NCBI GenBank assembly: GCA_014896305.1
Contig: JADBKQ010000008.1
Coordinates: 112,093-176,092 of the forward strand
DNA: 64,000 nucleotides
Reading direction: 5' to 3'
DNA from: Limnochordaceae bacterium
GTDB lineage: Bacteria; Bacillota; Limnochordia; Limnochordales; DUMU01
Shown here: piece after piece, positions 37,795 through 47,082 of the stretch
How positions within the stretch are numbered: position 1 is the stretch's first letter
Layout of the letters: each line of letters starts with the position of its first letter
Translations under genes and position numbers: made by a program
The notes under the pieces: model-generated
Told to the model about the DNA's origin: nothing
Database searches by the model: none
What the model saw: only the letters and a program-made list of their open reading frames with translations

Positions 37795-39656
37795 AGGGAA
37801 AGCGCCTCCTGGGCAACGCCATGCCGGTTCTTCAGTACTTCTACTCCTTCGTCTGGCATCATGAGCCGTCGTACTTCCTGCTACTCGCCGGTGACATGTT
37901 GCTGCGCGGCCTCTCTCCATTTGTAAACATCGTGCTGCCCAAGTTCATTATCGATGAACTGCTTGGTGCCAAACGGGTACCGGTGCTGGCTGCTCTGGTA
38001 GGTGCGGTGGCCGGCGCCAACTTCGTCGTCTACCTGCTTGGCAACCTTCGCACTTACCTCCTCGGGCGAGCACACCACTCCCTCCAGATGAAGCTGGATG
38101 AGCAGATCGGCCGGAAAACCATGGAGATGGACTTCGAATATACGGAAAGTCCACAGGCGCTCAACCAGCTGGAGAAAGCGACCACCGGCATAAGCTGGTA
38201 CTCCGGGGGGATTGAGGGGCTAAGTACGAACCTTACCCTCATCGTGGCCAGCCTGATTCGTTTGGCAGGCACGCTGTATATTATCGCACTTCTTTCGCCC
38301 TGGCTGGTCGCCCTGATCCTGGCCACCGTAGCCGGCAGCCTCTTCGTCACGTCCAAGAACCAGCAACTGCAGGTGCAGTTCATGAAGGACCTGGTCGGCA
38401 TCAACCGCCGGTTTTCTTACTACTTCAGCATATTGAAGGACTTCCGATATGGTAAGGACATTCGGTTGTATGATGCTTCGGGCATGCTGATGAAGCGGGT
38501 TGATCAATACATCACTGAAGACTGGGGCATCGAAAAGAAGCGAACCGCCATCTGGAATCGCTTCGCGGTCATCCTCTCCTTCCTCGGCACGGCGCAGGAG
38601 GGCTTGCTCTACGCCTACCTGGGTTTACGAGCCTTGGCAGGATTGATAACCGTCGGCGATCTCCAGATGCTGGTCAGTGCGGCCCGTACCTTTGCCCAAA
38701 GTCTGACCGATGCCCTGGGACAAGTCATCACCATGGGCAAGAACGTAGATTTCATGAATGAGTATAAGGTCTTCATGGAATATCCGCAGGTCAAGAAGAC
38801 GGGGACGGCTGTCCCACCCAAGCAACCCCGGCATGTACTGGAGGTCCGGGGCGTATCGTTCAAGTATCCCGGTTCAGAGGAGTTCGTCCTCAAAGACGTC
38901 TCCCTACAAATCCCGGCCGGCCAGCGATTGGCTTTCGACGGACCAAACGGTGCCGGCAAGACCACCCTCGTCAAGCTGCTCACCCGGCTGTACGACCCGA
39001 CCGAAGGACAGATCCTGCTGGATGGGGTTGACATCCGGGAGTTCGACCTGGAGGAGTACGCAAAGCTCTTTGCTGTCGTCTTCCAGGATTTCCGGCTGCT
39101 CGCCTTCAGCGTCCGCGACAACCTCACTCTCGGTGGTGCCGGCGACGAAGACGCTATACGGCGCAGCCTGCAGTTGGCTGGTCTGGCGGACAAACTAGCG
39201 GGGCTGCGCAAAGGGTTGGACACCCCCATCTACAAAACCTTCGACGAAGACGGAATCGAGTTTTCTGGCGGGGAAAGCCAAAAGCTGGCGATCGCCCGCG
39301 CCCTCTACAAAAACGCCCCCATCGTCATTCTGGACGAGCCGACAGCAGCCTTGGATCCGGTGGCGGAATCCGAGGTCTATCGCCGCTTTGACCAATTGAC
39401 CAGCGGCAAGACCGCCATTTACATCTCGCATCGGCTGTCCAGCTGCCGCTTTTGCGATCGCATCGCCGTATTCGACCATGGCCGGATTGCCGAACTTGGC
39501 ACTCACGACGAGCTGGCAGGGAGCGGCGGCCTGTACGCTCAGATGTGGAACGCTCAGGCACAGTGGTACGTCTCTGCCTCAGCTTCAGCCTCTTCGGCTT
39601 CGCCCGACCTTGCCCATCTGGCCTGTCCCACCAAGCTGGCCAAAGCGGCGAATTAG
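37791..39656 (+). CDS. ABC exporter, fused permease/ATPase half-transporter 2
   Basis: 621-residue partner of the preceding gene. The membrane domain includes FSYYFSILKDFRYGKDIRLY, a coupling region shared with the partner (VMRDFSFGKDLRLF). The ATPase has Walker A GPNGAGKTT, Q-loop FQDFRLLAF, signature FSGGESQKLAIARAL, Walker B IVILDEPTAALDP and ISHRLSS. Both halves keep the catalytic Glu, so neither site is obviously degenerate. The C-terminus ends in a Ser/Ala-rich tail (SASASASSASPDLAHLA). It is convergent with hypE, 41 nt apart, without a clear terminator. Confidence 0.9.
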   Translation: MKGKRLLGNAMPVLQYFYSFVWHHEPSYFLLLAGDMLLRGLSPFVNIVLPKFIIDELLGAKRVPVLAALVGAVAGANFVVYLLGNLRTYLLGRAHHSLQMKLDEQIGRKTMEMDFEYTESPQALNQLEKATTGISWYSGGIEGLSTNLTLIVASLIRLAGTLYIIALLSPWLVALILATVAGSLFVTSKNQQLQVQFMKDLVGINRRFSYYFSILKDFRYGKDIRLYDASGMLMKRVDQYITEDWGIEKKRTAIWNRFAVILSFLGTAQEGLLYAYLGLRALAGLITVGDLQMLVSAARTFAQSLTDALGQVITMGKNVDFMNEYKVFMEYPQVKKTGTAVPPKQPRHVLEVRGVSFKYPGSEEFVLKDVSLQIPAGQRLAFDGPNGAGKTTLVKLLTRLYDPTEGQILLDGVDIREFDLEEYAKLFAVVFQDFRLLAFSVRDNLTLGGAGDEDAIRRSLQLAGLADKLAGLRKGLDTPIYKTFDEDGIEFSGGESQKLAIARALYKNAPIVILDEPTAALDPVAESEVYRRFDQLTSGKTAIYISHRLSSCRFCDRIAVFDHGRIAELGTHDELAGSGGLYAQMWNAQAQWYVSASASASSASPDLAHLACPTKLAKAAN

Positions 39657-39697
39657 TGTAGACGGCACCACCCCGGCCGAAATTCCGACTGGAGGTC

Positions 39698-40858
39698 TTA
39701 GCAGATGCGTGGCTGCGGTTCACCGGCCAGCAAGTCGAGCCGCCGGTGTGAACCCAGCGGGGTGCGTAGCCATACCTCGCCGGTCTGCCCCACTTCGTTC
39801 AAGCACCGCCCCTCGACGTTGTTCTTCGCGTCCACCACCTGTCCGATGATCGCTGCGGTCGGATGGAACTGCCGCAGGGTCGCCAGGGCGAGCGGGGCGG
39901 CGGAAGCGTCCACCACCGCCACCCATCGGCCTTCACAGGGCAGGTAGAGGGGGTCGAGCCCTAGCCATTCCGCGGCCGCGGCCACCGCCGGATCTACCGA
40001 AATGCTCGCTTCGTCAAGGACGAAGGCCAGCCCCGTCGTCGCCTCTCCCGCTCCTGCCGCAGCTGCCAAAGCCAACTCCTTGACCACCGTAGCCAGCCCA
40101 CCACGGGTCACATCCCGCATGGCATGGATCGCTTCCCATCCGGCCTGCTCAGCCACGGCCGCCACCTCCGGCCCGATCCAGTCCACATCGCTGGTGACCG
40201 AGGTGTCAAAGCCTACGCCGGCCCGCGTGGCCAGGATCGCCACCCCATGCCGTCCCACGTCGCCCGACACCAACACCATGTCGCCGGCTTGAATCCTTCC
40301 CGGGTGAGGAATGTGGGCCTCGGCGTACGGCCAGTACCCCAACCCTGTTGTGTTGATATACAGTTGGTCGGCCTCTCCCCGCCGCACCACCTTGGTATCC
40401 CCTGCCACCACCGGCACCCCCGCCTGTTGTGCCGCGGCCGCCAGCGAGTGAACGATGGCCTCTAACGTCGCAAACGGCAACCCTTCCTCCAGGACAAAGC
40501 CCACGGTCAGAGCGAACGGCCGCGCCCCAGCCACCGCCAGGTCATTGAGAGTGCCGCAGGCCGCCAGCTTCCCCAGATCCCCACCCGGAAACTGTATCGG
40601 CGAAACCACAAATGTGTCCGTCGTCACCGCCACCGCAGCAGGGATGCTGGTGGCAACCACCGTCCGTGTTTCCCCCCTTACCGCTGCGCCCATCCCAGCG
40701 ATTGCTGCAGCTGGCAGCCAGGCCAATCCGGCGTCGCCCAGCTCCGCCAGGCTCTGGTTGCGGAAAGCTGGCAGAAACAGTTCCGTCTCCAGCATTCTGG
40801 TGAACAACCCGCCTTCACCGTGCGCTAGCTGCACCCGGTCGCTGCCCCCAATGCCCAT
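39698..40858 (-). CDS. hypE: Hydrogenase maturation factor HypE
   Basis: 386-residue dehydratase that converts a C-terminal thiocarboxamide to thiocyanate, the cyanide source for the NiFe centre. The C-terminus is PRIC, with the modified Cys as last residue (386). PurM-like motifs include TTDTFVVSPIQFPGGDLGKL, VVAGDTKVV and MRDVTRGGLATVVKE. ATG at 40856-40858 after AGGAAGGAGGGG; the upstream in-frame extension overlaps hypD in another frame and is rejected. It is the last gene of the hydrogenase operon, as often seen for hypE. Confidence 0.97.
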   Translation of the reverse strand: MGIGGSDRVQLAHGEGGLFTRMLETELFLPAFRNQSLAELGDAGLAWLPAAAIAGMGAAVRGETRTVVATSIPAAVAVTTDTFVVSPIQFPGGDLGKLAACGTLNDLAVAGARPFALTVGFVLEEGLPFATLEAIVHSLAAAAQQAGVPVVAGDTKVVRRGEADQLYINTTGLGYWPYAEAHIPHPGRIQAGDMVLVSGDVGRHGVAILATRAGVGFDTSVTSDVDWIGPEVAAVAEQAGWEAIHAMRDVTRGGLATVVKELALAAAAGAGEATTGLAFVLDEASISVDPAVAAAAEWLGLDPLYLPCEGRWVAVVDASAAPLALATLRQFHPTAAIIGQVVDAKNNVEGRCLNEVGQTGEVWLRTPLGSHRRLDLLAGEPQPRIC

Positions 40859-40931
40859 GGCTCGCCCCTCCTCCTTCCTGCACTGTTCCTTCAACTTCGA
40901 GGTGCAAAGTTCACCCCCGGTGGGCCGGCCC

Positions 40932-42230
40932 TTACCCACCTGCGAGGTCTTGTCGCCATTCGTAGCGATAGTAGGCGGCGCAGGCGCCCTCGGACGAGAC
41001 CATGCATGGGCCACGAGGTTGTAGCGGAGTGCACACCCGGCCAAACAGCGGGCACTCGGGCGGCGTAATCACCCCCCGCAGCACGTGACCACAACGACAG
41101 CCAGAAGTAGCGCGCTTGTCCAAACACGTTGCCGACGGTGGTAGCGTTGTTGGTGGTGGCGATGACGACGGCAGGGGTGGTATGTCCAGACGCAAGTCCC
41201 ACCGGATTTGTGCATCCCAAGCCCGCCACTCGGGCCGCAAGGCCAGACCACTGGCGGGGATTCGCCCCAGCCCCCGCCAATCCGCGTCGACCACCCGGAA
41301 AACCCGTTCCATCAGTTCCTGCGCCCTTGGGTTCCCTTCCGGCCGAACCGCCCGCCGGTATTCGTTGTGAACTACCCGCTGGGCATTCCCACAGACAGCC
41401 GGCCGGTCCCTGCGAGCTTCTCCCACAGCCAATAACTCCGCCACTGGATGCGCAGCCGCTTCCTCCACAATCTGCAACAAGGCCGCCAGGATGTCCACCG
41501 GCTCGAAACCGGCCACCACCGCTCCACAGCCGAACTCTTCGGCCAGGAACGCAAAGGCCCGCTCCCCCAACACGGCGGAGACATGGCCAGGGATGAGGAA
41601 GGCGTCGATGCGCTGTTCACCGGTGGATAACAAGGCTCGCATAGCCGGTGGGGTGAGCCTGTGGGCCGAGTAGAGAAAGAAGTTGTTCACGCCCATCGCC
41701 TTGGCTTGAACCACGGCCAGGGCTGCACCCGGCGCCGTCGTCTCGAACCCAACGCCCAGCAGTACCACCTGTCGTTCCGGCAGCTGCCTGGCCAGTTCCA
41801 CAGCCTCCAGGGGTGAATAGACGACTCGGACGTCGGCGCCGGCCGCCCTGGCCTGGGCCAACGTCTGCCCCCGGCTATCCGGCACTTTCAACAGATCCCC
41901 GTACGTGGCCACGATCACTCCCGGCCGCCTGGCCAGCGCCATCATCTCATCCATCTGACCATCGTCGGTCACACAGACCGGGCAGCCTGGGCCGCTGATC
42001 AGGCGCAATCCCGAGGGCAGCAACGACCGTAGCCCCCAGCGGGCGATGGCCATAGTGTGTGTGCCGCAGATTTCCATCACGACCAGCGGCGGCCGGCCTG
42101 CCTCACCCCAACCGGCCTGTGCACAGACATCTGCAATTCGCTGCAAGAGCCTGCGGGCCAGGGCTGGATCGCGCCAACACCCAGGATCAAACCTGGCCGT
42201 CGACACCGTCATCGCCTCCGCCGCTACCAC
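40932..42230 (-). CDS. hypD: Hydrogenase maturation factor HypD
   Basis: 432-residue [4Fe-4S] protein forming, with HypC, the scaffold on which Fe(CN)2CO is built. The signatures are MEICGTHTMAI (Cys55) and SGPGCPVCVTDD (Cys83, Cys86), GHVSAVLGERAFAFL, and the C-terminal cysteine cluster GCRCGHVLRGVITPPECPLFG continuing to further Cys residues. A Pro/Ser/Thr-rich insert (PPLPSSSPPPTTLPPSAT) precedes that cluster and is unusual. Start GTG 42228-42230 overlaps the hypC stop by 7 nt; an ATG at 42210-42212 is possible. Confidence 0.96.
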   Translation of the reverse strand: MVAAEAMTVSTARFDPGCWRDPALARRLLQRIADVCAQAGWGEAGRPPLVVMEICGTHTMAIARWGLRSLLPSGLRLISGPGCPVCVTDDGQMDEMMALARRPGVIVATYGDLLKVPDSRGQTLAQARAAGADVRVVYSPLEAVELARQLPERQVVLLGVGFETTAPGAALAVVQAKAMGVNNFFLYSAHRLTPPAMRALLSTGEQRIDAFLIPGHVSAVLGERAFAFLAEEFGCGAVVAGFEPVDILAALLQIVEEAAAHPVAELLAVGEARRDRPAVCGNAQRVVHNEYRRAVRPEGNPRAQELMERVFRVVDADWRGLGRIPASGLALRPEWRAWDAQIRWDLRLDIPPLPSSSPPPTTLPPSATCLDKRATSGCRCGHVLRGVITPPECPLFGRVCTPLQPRGPCMVSSEGACAAYYRYEWRQDLAGG

Positions 42231-42466
42231 CGGCCACCATCAGTTGGGTTCGCTTCTTGCCAGGCCGCCAGGCTGGCCACAGCCTCCACCTCATCGAGAA
42301 CCTGGATGGCCACACCCACGTGCACCAGCACCCACTGCCCCACCCGTGCTTGCGGGGTAAACGCTAGGCTGACCCGGCGCCGGTTGCCGTTCCAGTCGAC
42401 CGTGGCCATGGGCATCTCGCCAGCCTCATCCCGATCCACAATCATCGCCGGCACGGCCAAACACAT
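42224..42466 (-). CDS. hypC: Hydrogenase maturation chaperone HypC
   Basis: 80-residue chaperone. The essential N-terminal MCLAVPAMIV puts Cys at position 2, which must be exposed after Met removal, so the ATG at 42464-42466 is fixed. The rest (VSLAFTPQARVGQWVLVHVG) fits the OB-like fold. The frame extends 13 codons upstream but that would bury Cys2. Confidence 0.96.
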   Translation of the reverse strand: MCLAVPAMIVDRDEAGEMPMATVDWNGNRRRVSLAFTPQARVGQWVLVHVGVAIQVLDEVEAVASLAAWQEANPTDGGRW

Positions 42467-42561
42467 CCGCTCCACCTCCGTCAATTCCACCCGAGCTACT
42501 CCCACGACCCACTCCTGGCCGGAGCTCCAGCCGTATCGATGCGATCGGCTACGTCCGCACC

Positions 42562-45429
42562 CTACTGCGCTTGCGCTAAGGCAAGAAGCGCCTGGCCCAC
42601 GGCTAGCCCGCCATCGCCGGGCGGGATCGCACTAGCTTGCGCCACTTGCACCCCAGTCAGCCGCACCAGGCGCTCTTCCAACCGGCTGCTAAGAAACTGG
42701 TTCTGGAAGCAACCTCCCCCGAGCACGACCCGACGCCAACCGGCTCGTTTCGCGGCCTGCGCAATCTGGCCGGCCAGGACGTCCACCACCCACTCCTGGA
42801 ACATGGCCGCTGCCACCGCCGAGTTGCCCCCTTCTCGCAGAAAGCGCACAAGCTGTCGCCAGATCGGCCCAACCCGGATAATCTGCACATCAGGCTGGCC
42901 GGCGGTGGCCGGGGCCGGGGGCGGTGTCACGGGGCGCGACTGCCAGGCTCTCTCCCCAGCACACGAGCGGCCGCCGCGCTCCGCTAAGGCTTCCAGTTCA
43001 GCCGCCGCCTGGCCCTCGTAGCTGACGGAGTCCACGAGCCCAACCAAGGCCGCCACCGCGTCAAAGAGTCGCCCCAGACTCGAGGTAAACCACACGCCAG
43101 GTACAGGCTGGCCCTGGGTAACGACCGTCAATGCCCGAGCCCTGGCTGCCAGCGCCGCCACCCGTTCCACCTCTTGCTCTCGCTGAACTCGCCGCGGTCC
43201 TGCCAGTTGCTGGCAAAGCCAGGCCAGCCCCGCCGGGTACAGCCAGGACATGTAGGCAGCCGCAATCCGCCACGGCTGCCGGATCGCCGCCTCACCGCCC
43301 ACCAGCGGCAGATACTCCAGGTGAACCGCCCGCCGCCACGCCCCGTCCAGCCGCTCGACCTCGAACACCTCGCAGCCCCAGATCCGGCCATCGTCACCCC
43401 AGCCGGTCCCGTCGCAGGCCAACCCCACGCACTGGCCGCTCCAGCCGGCCTCGGCCATCACCGCGGCCACGTGCGCCCGCTGGTGTTGAACTACAGCGAT
43501 GGGCAGGCGTGCCCCTGGCTCTCTGGCGTCCAGGCCGCCCGTACCGGTCTGGCCCTGGCGGGCTGCCCCCAGGCGTTCCGCCCAGGCCCGGCCGAAGGCG
43601 CTGGAGTGGTAGCCCGGGTGGGCGTCCACGGCCACCGCAGTCGGCTGGCGGTTCAGAAGCTGCAGGAAGAGAGTCACCTGCTCCCCGGCGTACCGCTCGT
43701 TCTCCACCGTACCCCAATCGCCCAGGTGAGGGCCGGGGTAGACCAACCCTTCCCTGGGTAAGGCCAGGGCAAACGCTCCGTTGAGCTCGCCGCCCCAGGC
43801 CAGCACCACGCCGTCCTTGGTCATGGCCCACTGGCCGAGCTCGCCCTGCAGTCGCAACGGCTCGGGCACGAAGCCCCGTGCCCGCCGCCACACCTGCACC
43901 CGCGGCAGTTGCTGTGCTTGGGGTGGCTGCTGGGTTCGTCGCAGTGGCTGCGTTTGTGGCGGTGGCAGTGCGGGTGGCGGCCGCGGTTCAACAGCAGAGC
44001 GAACGATCACCACGGAATCGTCCAAACGGCGCAAAATCGGCCGGTTGTGAACCAAAAACCGGTGCGCCACAGCCCCCAGCATGCGCCAGGCCTGGCCATT
44101 GTCGCTGGCCAGCGGCTGGCCGCTCATATTGCCGCTGGTCATCACTAGCCAGGCGAGCTCCTGGTCAAAGAGCAGGGCGTGCAGCGGTGTGTAAGGAAGC
44201 ATCACGCCGACCCTGTTCAGCCCTGGAATCAGTACCGACCAAGCTGGCCAGGCTGGCTGTCCCGTCCGGTGATGCTCCTCACGCTCACGGACCTGCAGCA
44301 GCACAATGGGAGCAGCCGGCCCAGTCAACAAGCGTCGTTCCGCCTCCCTTACGTAGCACGCCTGCTCAACCACTGTCAGATCGCGAGCCATGACCGCCAG
44401 CGGCTTATCTGGGCGGTGCTTGCGCTGCCGCAGCTGTCGGACCGCTTCGCCATTGGTCGCATCACAGGCCAGGTGAAAACCGCCCAACCCCTTGAGGGCC
44501 ACGATATGCCCAGCGCGCAGCTGCTGACGTACCAGCTGCCAGAACGCCTCCCGCTCATCCGGCGAGCTGTGAACGTCCAACCGCCCCAGCGGCTCGGGAC
44601 CGCCGGTATCGAGCAGGGTGAGAGTTGGACCACACTGCGGACAGGCGATGGGTTGGGCGTGAAACCGGCGGTTCAGGGGATCGGCGTACTCTCGGGCGCA
44701 CTCCGGGCAGAGTCGGAAACGGCGCATGCTGGTACGAGGGCGATCGTACGGGAGCGAGGCCACGATGGTGTAGCGAGGCCCGCAGTCCGTACAGTTGATG
44801 AACGGGTATAAGTACCGCCGATCGCCCGGGTCGAACAGCTCCCGGCGACAAGCCTCACACAGGGCCACATCCGGCGTGAGGTGGAGCTGCCCGTCCGGCT
44901 GTTCACGACTGGGAAGAATGATGAACTCCCGCTCCCAGCTACTGCCACTACGGCCACGGCCGCAGCGGTCACCGTTATCGCTGCTACCAGCGTTCTCGCC
45001 GCCGGCCACGTGGCTACCGCTGCCGTTGGTAGCGCCGGCGCTTTTCGCCGCAGTTTCAGCAGGGGCGAGCGCGGGCGGGATTGGTCCTACCTCGACCTCC
45101 TCTATGGCCTCGACCCGGGCCAGCGGCGGCAGCTCTGGCCAAAAACGCTGCCAAAAGCGGGCCCACTCGGCCGCTGTGGCGAACAAGGCCAGCTCGACCT
45201 GAGTGCCAGCGTTGCGCACCCAGCCGCCCACCTGCAGTTCATGCGCTAGCCGGTAAACGAAGGGGCGAAAGCCGACCCCCTGCACGTTGCCCCGGATGAC
45301 CGTTCTCCGCCATACCGGCTGCTCGTCTATGGTCGCCCCGGCTACTACGCTCCCCGATGGTGCGTCTGGGGAATCGGTTTGTCGATAGCCGTCCGCTGTT
45401 GGAACTGCTGTTCCAGATAGGCGATCCAT
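42562..45429 (-). CDS. hypF: Carbamoyltransferase HypF, with low-complexity inserts
   Basis: 955-residue enzyme (typical about 750-770) making the carbamoyl adenylate and thiocarboxamide for HypE. In order: acylphosphatase domain (VIRGNVQGVGFRPFVYRLA, about residues 44-62), tandem zinc fingers (CEAC ... CTDCG, CPEC ... CPQCG), the YrdC-like domain (LRAGHIVALKGLGGFHLACD), and the Kae1-like carbamoyltransferase domain (VVQHQRAHVAAVMAEAG, GGCFQNQFLSSRLEERL). Extra length comes from an N-terminal extension, an Ala/Gly/Ser-rich insert after the acylphosphatase domain, a Pro/Gln-rich insert of about 35 residues in mid-protein, and a Pro/Ala-rich insert near the C-terminus. ATG at 45427-45429 has GGGGGAGGGG upstream and lies 85 nt inside hypB. 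Confidence 0.93.
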   Translation of the reverse strand: MDRLSGTAVPTADGYRQTDSPDAPSGSVVAGATIDEQPVWRRTVIRGNVQGVGFRPFVYRLAHELQVGGWVRNAGTQVELALFATAAEWARFWQRFWPELPPLARVEAIEEVEVGPIPPALAPAETAAKSAGATNGSGSHVAGGENAGSSDNGDRCGRGRSGSSWEREFIILPSREQPDGQLHLTPDVALCEACRRELFDPGDRRYLYPFINCTDCGPRYTIVASLPYDRPRTSMRRFRLCPECAREYADPLNRRFHAQPIACPQCGPTLTLLDTGGPEPLGRLDVHSSPDEREAFWQLVRQQLRAGHIVALKGLGGFHLACDATNGEAVRQLRQRKHRPDKPLAVMARDLTVVEQACYVREAERRLLTGPAAPIVLLQVREREEHHRTGQPAWPAWSVLIPGLNRVGVMLPYTPLHALLFDQELAWLVMTSGNMSGQPLASDNGQAWRMLGAVAHRFLVHNRPILRRLDDSVVIVRSAVEPRPPPALPPPQTQPLRRTQQPPQAQQLPRVQVWRRARGFVPEPLRLQGELGQWAMTKDGVVLAWGGELNGAFALALPREGLVYPGPHLGDWGTVENERYAGEQVTLFLQLLNRQPTAVAVDAHPGYHSSAFGRAWAERLGAARQGQTGTGGLDAREPGARLPIAVVQHQRAHVAAVMAEAGWSGQCVGLACDGTGWGDDGRIWGCEVFEVERLDGAWRRAVHLEYLPLVGGEAAIRQPWRIAAAYMSWLYPAGLAWLCQQLAGPRRVQREQEVERVAALAARARALTVVTQGQPVPGVWFTSSLGRLFDAVAALVGLVDSVSYEGQAAAELEALAERGGRSCAGERAWQSRPVTPPPAPATAGQPDVQIIRVGPIWRQLVRFLREGGNSAVAAAMFQEWVVDVLAGQIAQAAKRAGWRRVVLGGGCFQNQFLSSRLEERLVRLTGVQVAQASAIPPGDGGLAVGQALLALAQAQ

Positions 45430-46043
45430 CGGTCCATCCCCTCCCCCGTCCGGGCGCAAACCGGGATCAGTTCGAGTTGGGGGTTGATCCGGCGCAGGGT
45501 CTGCCGCAGCCGGTTGACATCCATTCCCGAAAGGGAGAGTAGATCCAGCTTGGTCAGGACCACCGCCTCGGCCCGCAAGAAGGCCGGCGTGTACTTGGCC
45601 GGCTTGTCGTCCCCTTCCGGAGTGCTGAGCACGACGACCGTCAGGTCTTCGCCCAGGTCGTAGCCGGCGGGGCAGACCAGGTTACCGACATTTTCGATCC
45701 AGAGGTAGTCCAATGCGCGAAGGTCCAGTTTCTCCAGGGCTTCCCCCACCAGCGCCGCATCCAAATGGCAGCCACCCCGTGTGTTGATCTGAACCACCGG
45801 CGTCTCCGTCCGCTCGATCCGTTCAGCGTCCAGGGTGGTGAAAAGGTCGCCCTCCAGCACCGCCGAGCGCCGCCCCAGACCCCGCAACAGAGGAATGGTC
45901 TTCTCCAGTAGCGTGGTCTTGCCCGCCCCTGGTGAACTGATCAGGTTTATCGTAAAGAGGCCCGCCTGCCGCAACCGCTGGCGGTTTAGCGCCGCCAGTC
46001 GATCGTTGCTCTTGAGCACCGGCTCGACCAACGGGATCTCCAT
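45345..46043 (-). CDS. hypB: Hydrogenase nickel-insertion GTPase HypB
   Basis: 232-residue GTPase that drives Ni delivery. G1 is SSPGAGKTTLLEKT, the metal-binding CH pair is GGCHLDAALV, a further Cys lies in GNLVCPAGYDLGED, and the G4 region is LTKLDLL. No His-rich nickel store and no N-terminal CxxCGC are present, the minimal form. ATG at 46041-46043 after AAAGGGTGGGG; upstream frame is unconserved. The 3' end overlaps hypF by 85 nt. Confidence 0.96.
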   Translation of the reverse strand: MEIPLVEPVLKSNDRLAALNRQRLRQAGLFTINLISSPGAGKTTLLEKTIPLLRGLGRRSAVLEGDLFTTLDAERIERTETPVVQINTRGGCHLDAALVGEALEKLDLRALDYLWIENVGNLVCPAGYDLGEDLTVVVLSTPEGDDKPAKYTPAFLRAEAVVLTKLDLLSLSGMDVNRLRQTLRRINPQLELIPVCARTGEGMDRWIAYLEQQFQQRTAIDKPIPQTHHRGA

Positions 46044-46152
46044 CTTATCCCCACCCTTTCCGGGAACGACGTCCCGCCTGTGTCGCCCTCGTCCCCGGCG
46101 CCGGCCTTGCAACGTGGGCCGGTCCACCAGAGGCGGCATACATGGCGTACAT

Positions 46153-46539
46153 TCAGATGGCCTCGTATCCCAAAATCAACAACTCCTGACCCGCCACCAG
46201 CTCCAGCGGTCCACCGCCACAGCGCGGACAGTGGTCCAGGTCGAGGTCCGGCGCCCGAGCCTGGTCGAAGTCCAGCCTAGCCCCTCCTTCCCAGGTTCTC
46301 TGGGCGCCGCACTCCAAACAGCGGGCCCGCACCGGCGTGGGTTCAAGACAAAGCTGCGCCCTGGCCAGGGGCCCGGGCTGCTCCGCCCGGACCCGCCACG
46401 CAAAGTCCAGGGCATGGGGCAGGACTCCGCTCAACGGGCCAACGGCCAGCCGCACCCGCTGCACTCGCTGCAGGCCACGCTCGGCCACATCTGCCTCGAT
46501 GCGGCGGGCAATCGCCTCTACCAGCGACAGTTCATGCAT
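46153..46539 (-). CDS. hypA: Hydrogenase nickel metallochaperone HypA
   Basis: 128-residue protein. The N-terminal MHELSLVEAI supplies the Ni-binding His2, and the zinc domain has CLECG and CPRCGGG. ATG at 46537-46539, 22 nt inside the protease gene. 109 nt before hypB. Confidence 0.96.
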   Translation of the reverse strand: MHELSLVEAIARRIEADVAERGLQRVQRVRLAVGPLSGVLPHALDFAWRVRAEQPGPLARAQLCLEPTPVRARCLECGAQRTWEGGARLDFDQARAPDLDLDHCPRCGGGPLELVAGQELLILGYEAI

Positions 46540-47078
46540 GACAGCGCCTCAACCACTTCTGCCACCGCCCGCTCCAGTAACTCCGGCAAGGCCTGTTCCA
46601 CGGCGGGCGACAGTCTCTTCCCCCACAGACAGCGCTGGTCGATCTGCACGCCCAGGATCGTGAATCGCGCCGGCAGCGCCCGCCCCAACGCCCGTGCCAA
46701 GGCCAACGTGCTGCCCACATCCCATCCATGGAGGGACCCCGGCGCGTGTCTGCTGGCCGGCCATGCTTCTGGCTGTTGAGCGGCGCTGGCCTGGCCGCCT
46801 GCACAACTCCACCGCACGATGGTCCCCGGCCGCAACCCTGCTTCTACAGCGTCCAGCAAGACGCAGAAGGGACGGTGGTCAAACAGCTCAATCAGTTCCA
46901 GGGCCTGCAGGGGTGCTGGCACGAGCTCAAGAGTCCCGCTCGTGCCTGGCTGCAAACACCCGGGCATGCCCTGGTGCCAGCGGCGTCGCAGGCGTTCCAC
47001 CGCGATGAGCCCTACGCCATCGTCACCCCGGCAGGGATTTCCGCAGCCGATCACCAACCCTCGCTCGCTTACTTCCAT
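46518..47078 (-). CDS. Hydrogenase maturation endopeptidase
   Basis: 186-residue Ni-dependent protease (HybD/HycI type) that removes the C-terminal peptide of the large subunit. The three Ni-ligand regions are visible: GCGNPCRGDDGVGLIAVERL with the acidic ligand, LLDAVEAGLRPG with Asp, and HGWDVGSTLALA with His. ATG at 47076-47078, four bases after the large-subunit stop. Residues 105-125 include an Ala/Gln-rich patch. Confidence 0.93.
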   Translation of the reverse strand: MEVSERGLVIGCGNPCRGDDGVGLIAVERLRRRWHQGMPGCLQPGTSGTLELVPAPLQALELIELFDHRPFCVLLDAVEAGLRPGTIVRWSCAGGQASAAQQPEAWPASRHAPGSLHGWDVGSTLALARALGRALPARFTILGVQIDQRCLWGKRLSPAVEQALPELLERAVAEVVEALSCMNCRW

Positions 47079-47082
47079 CACC

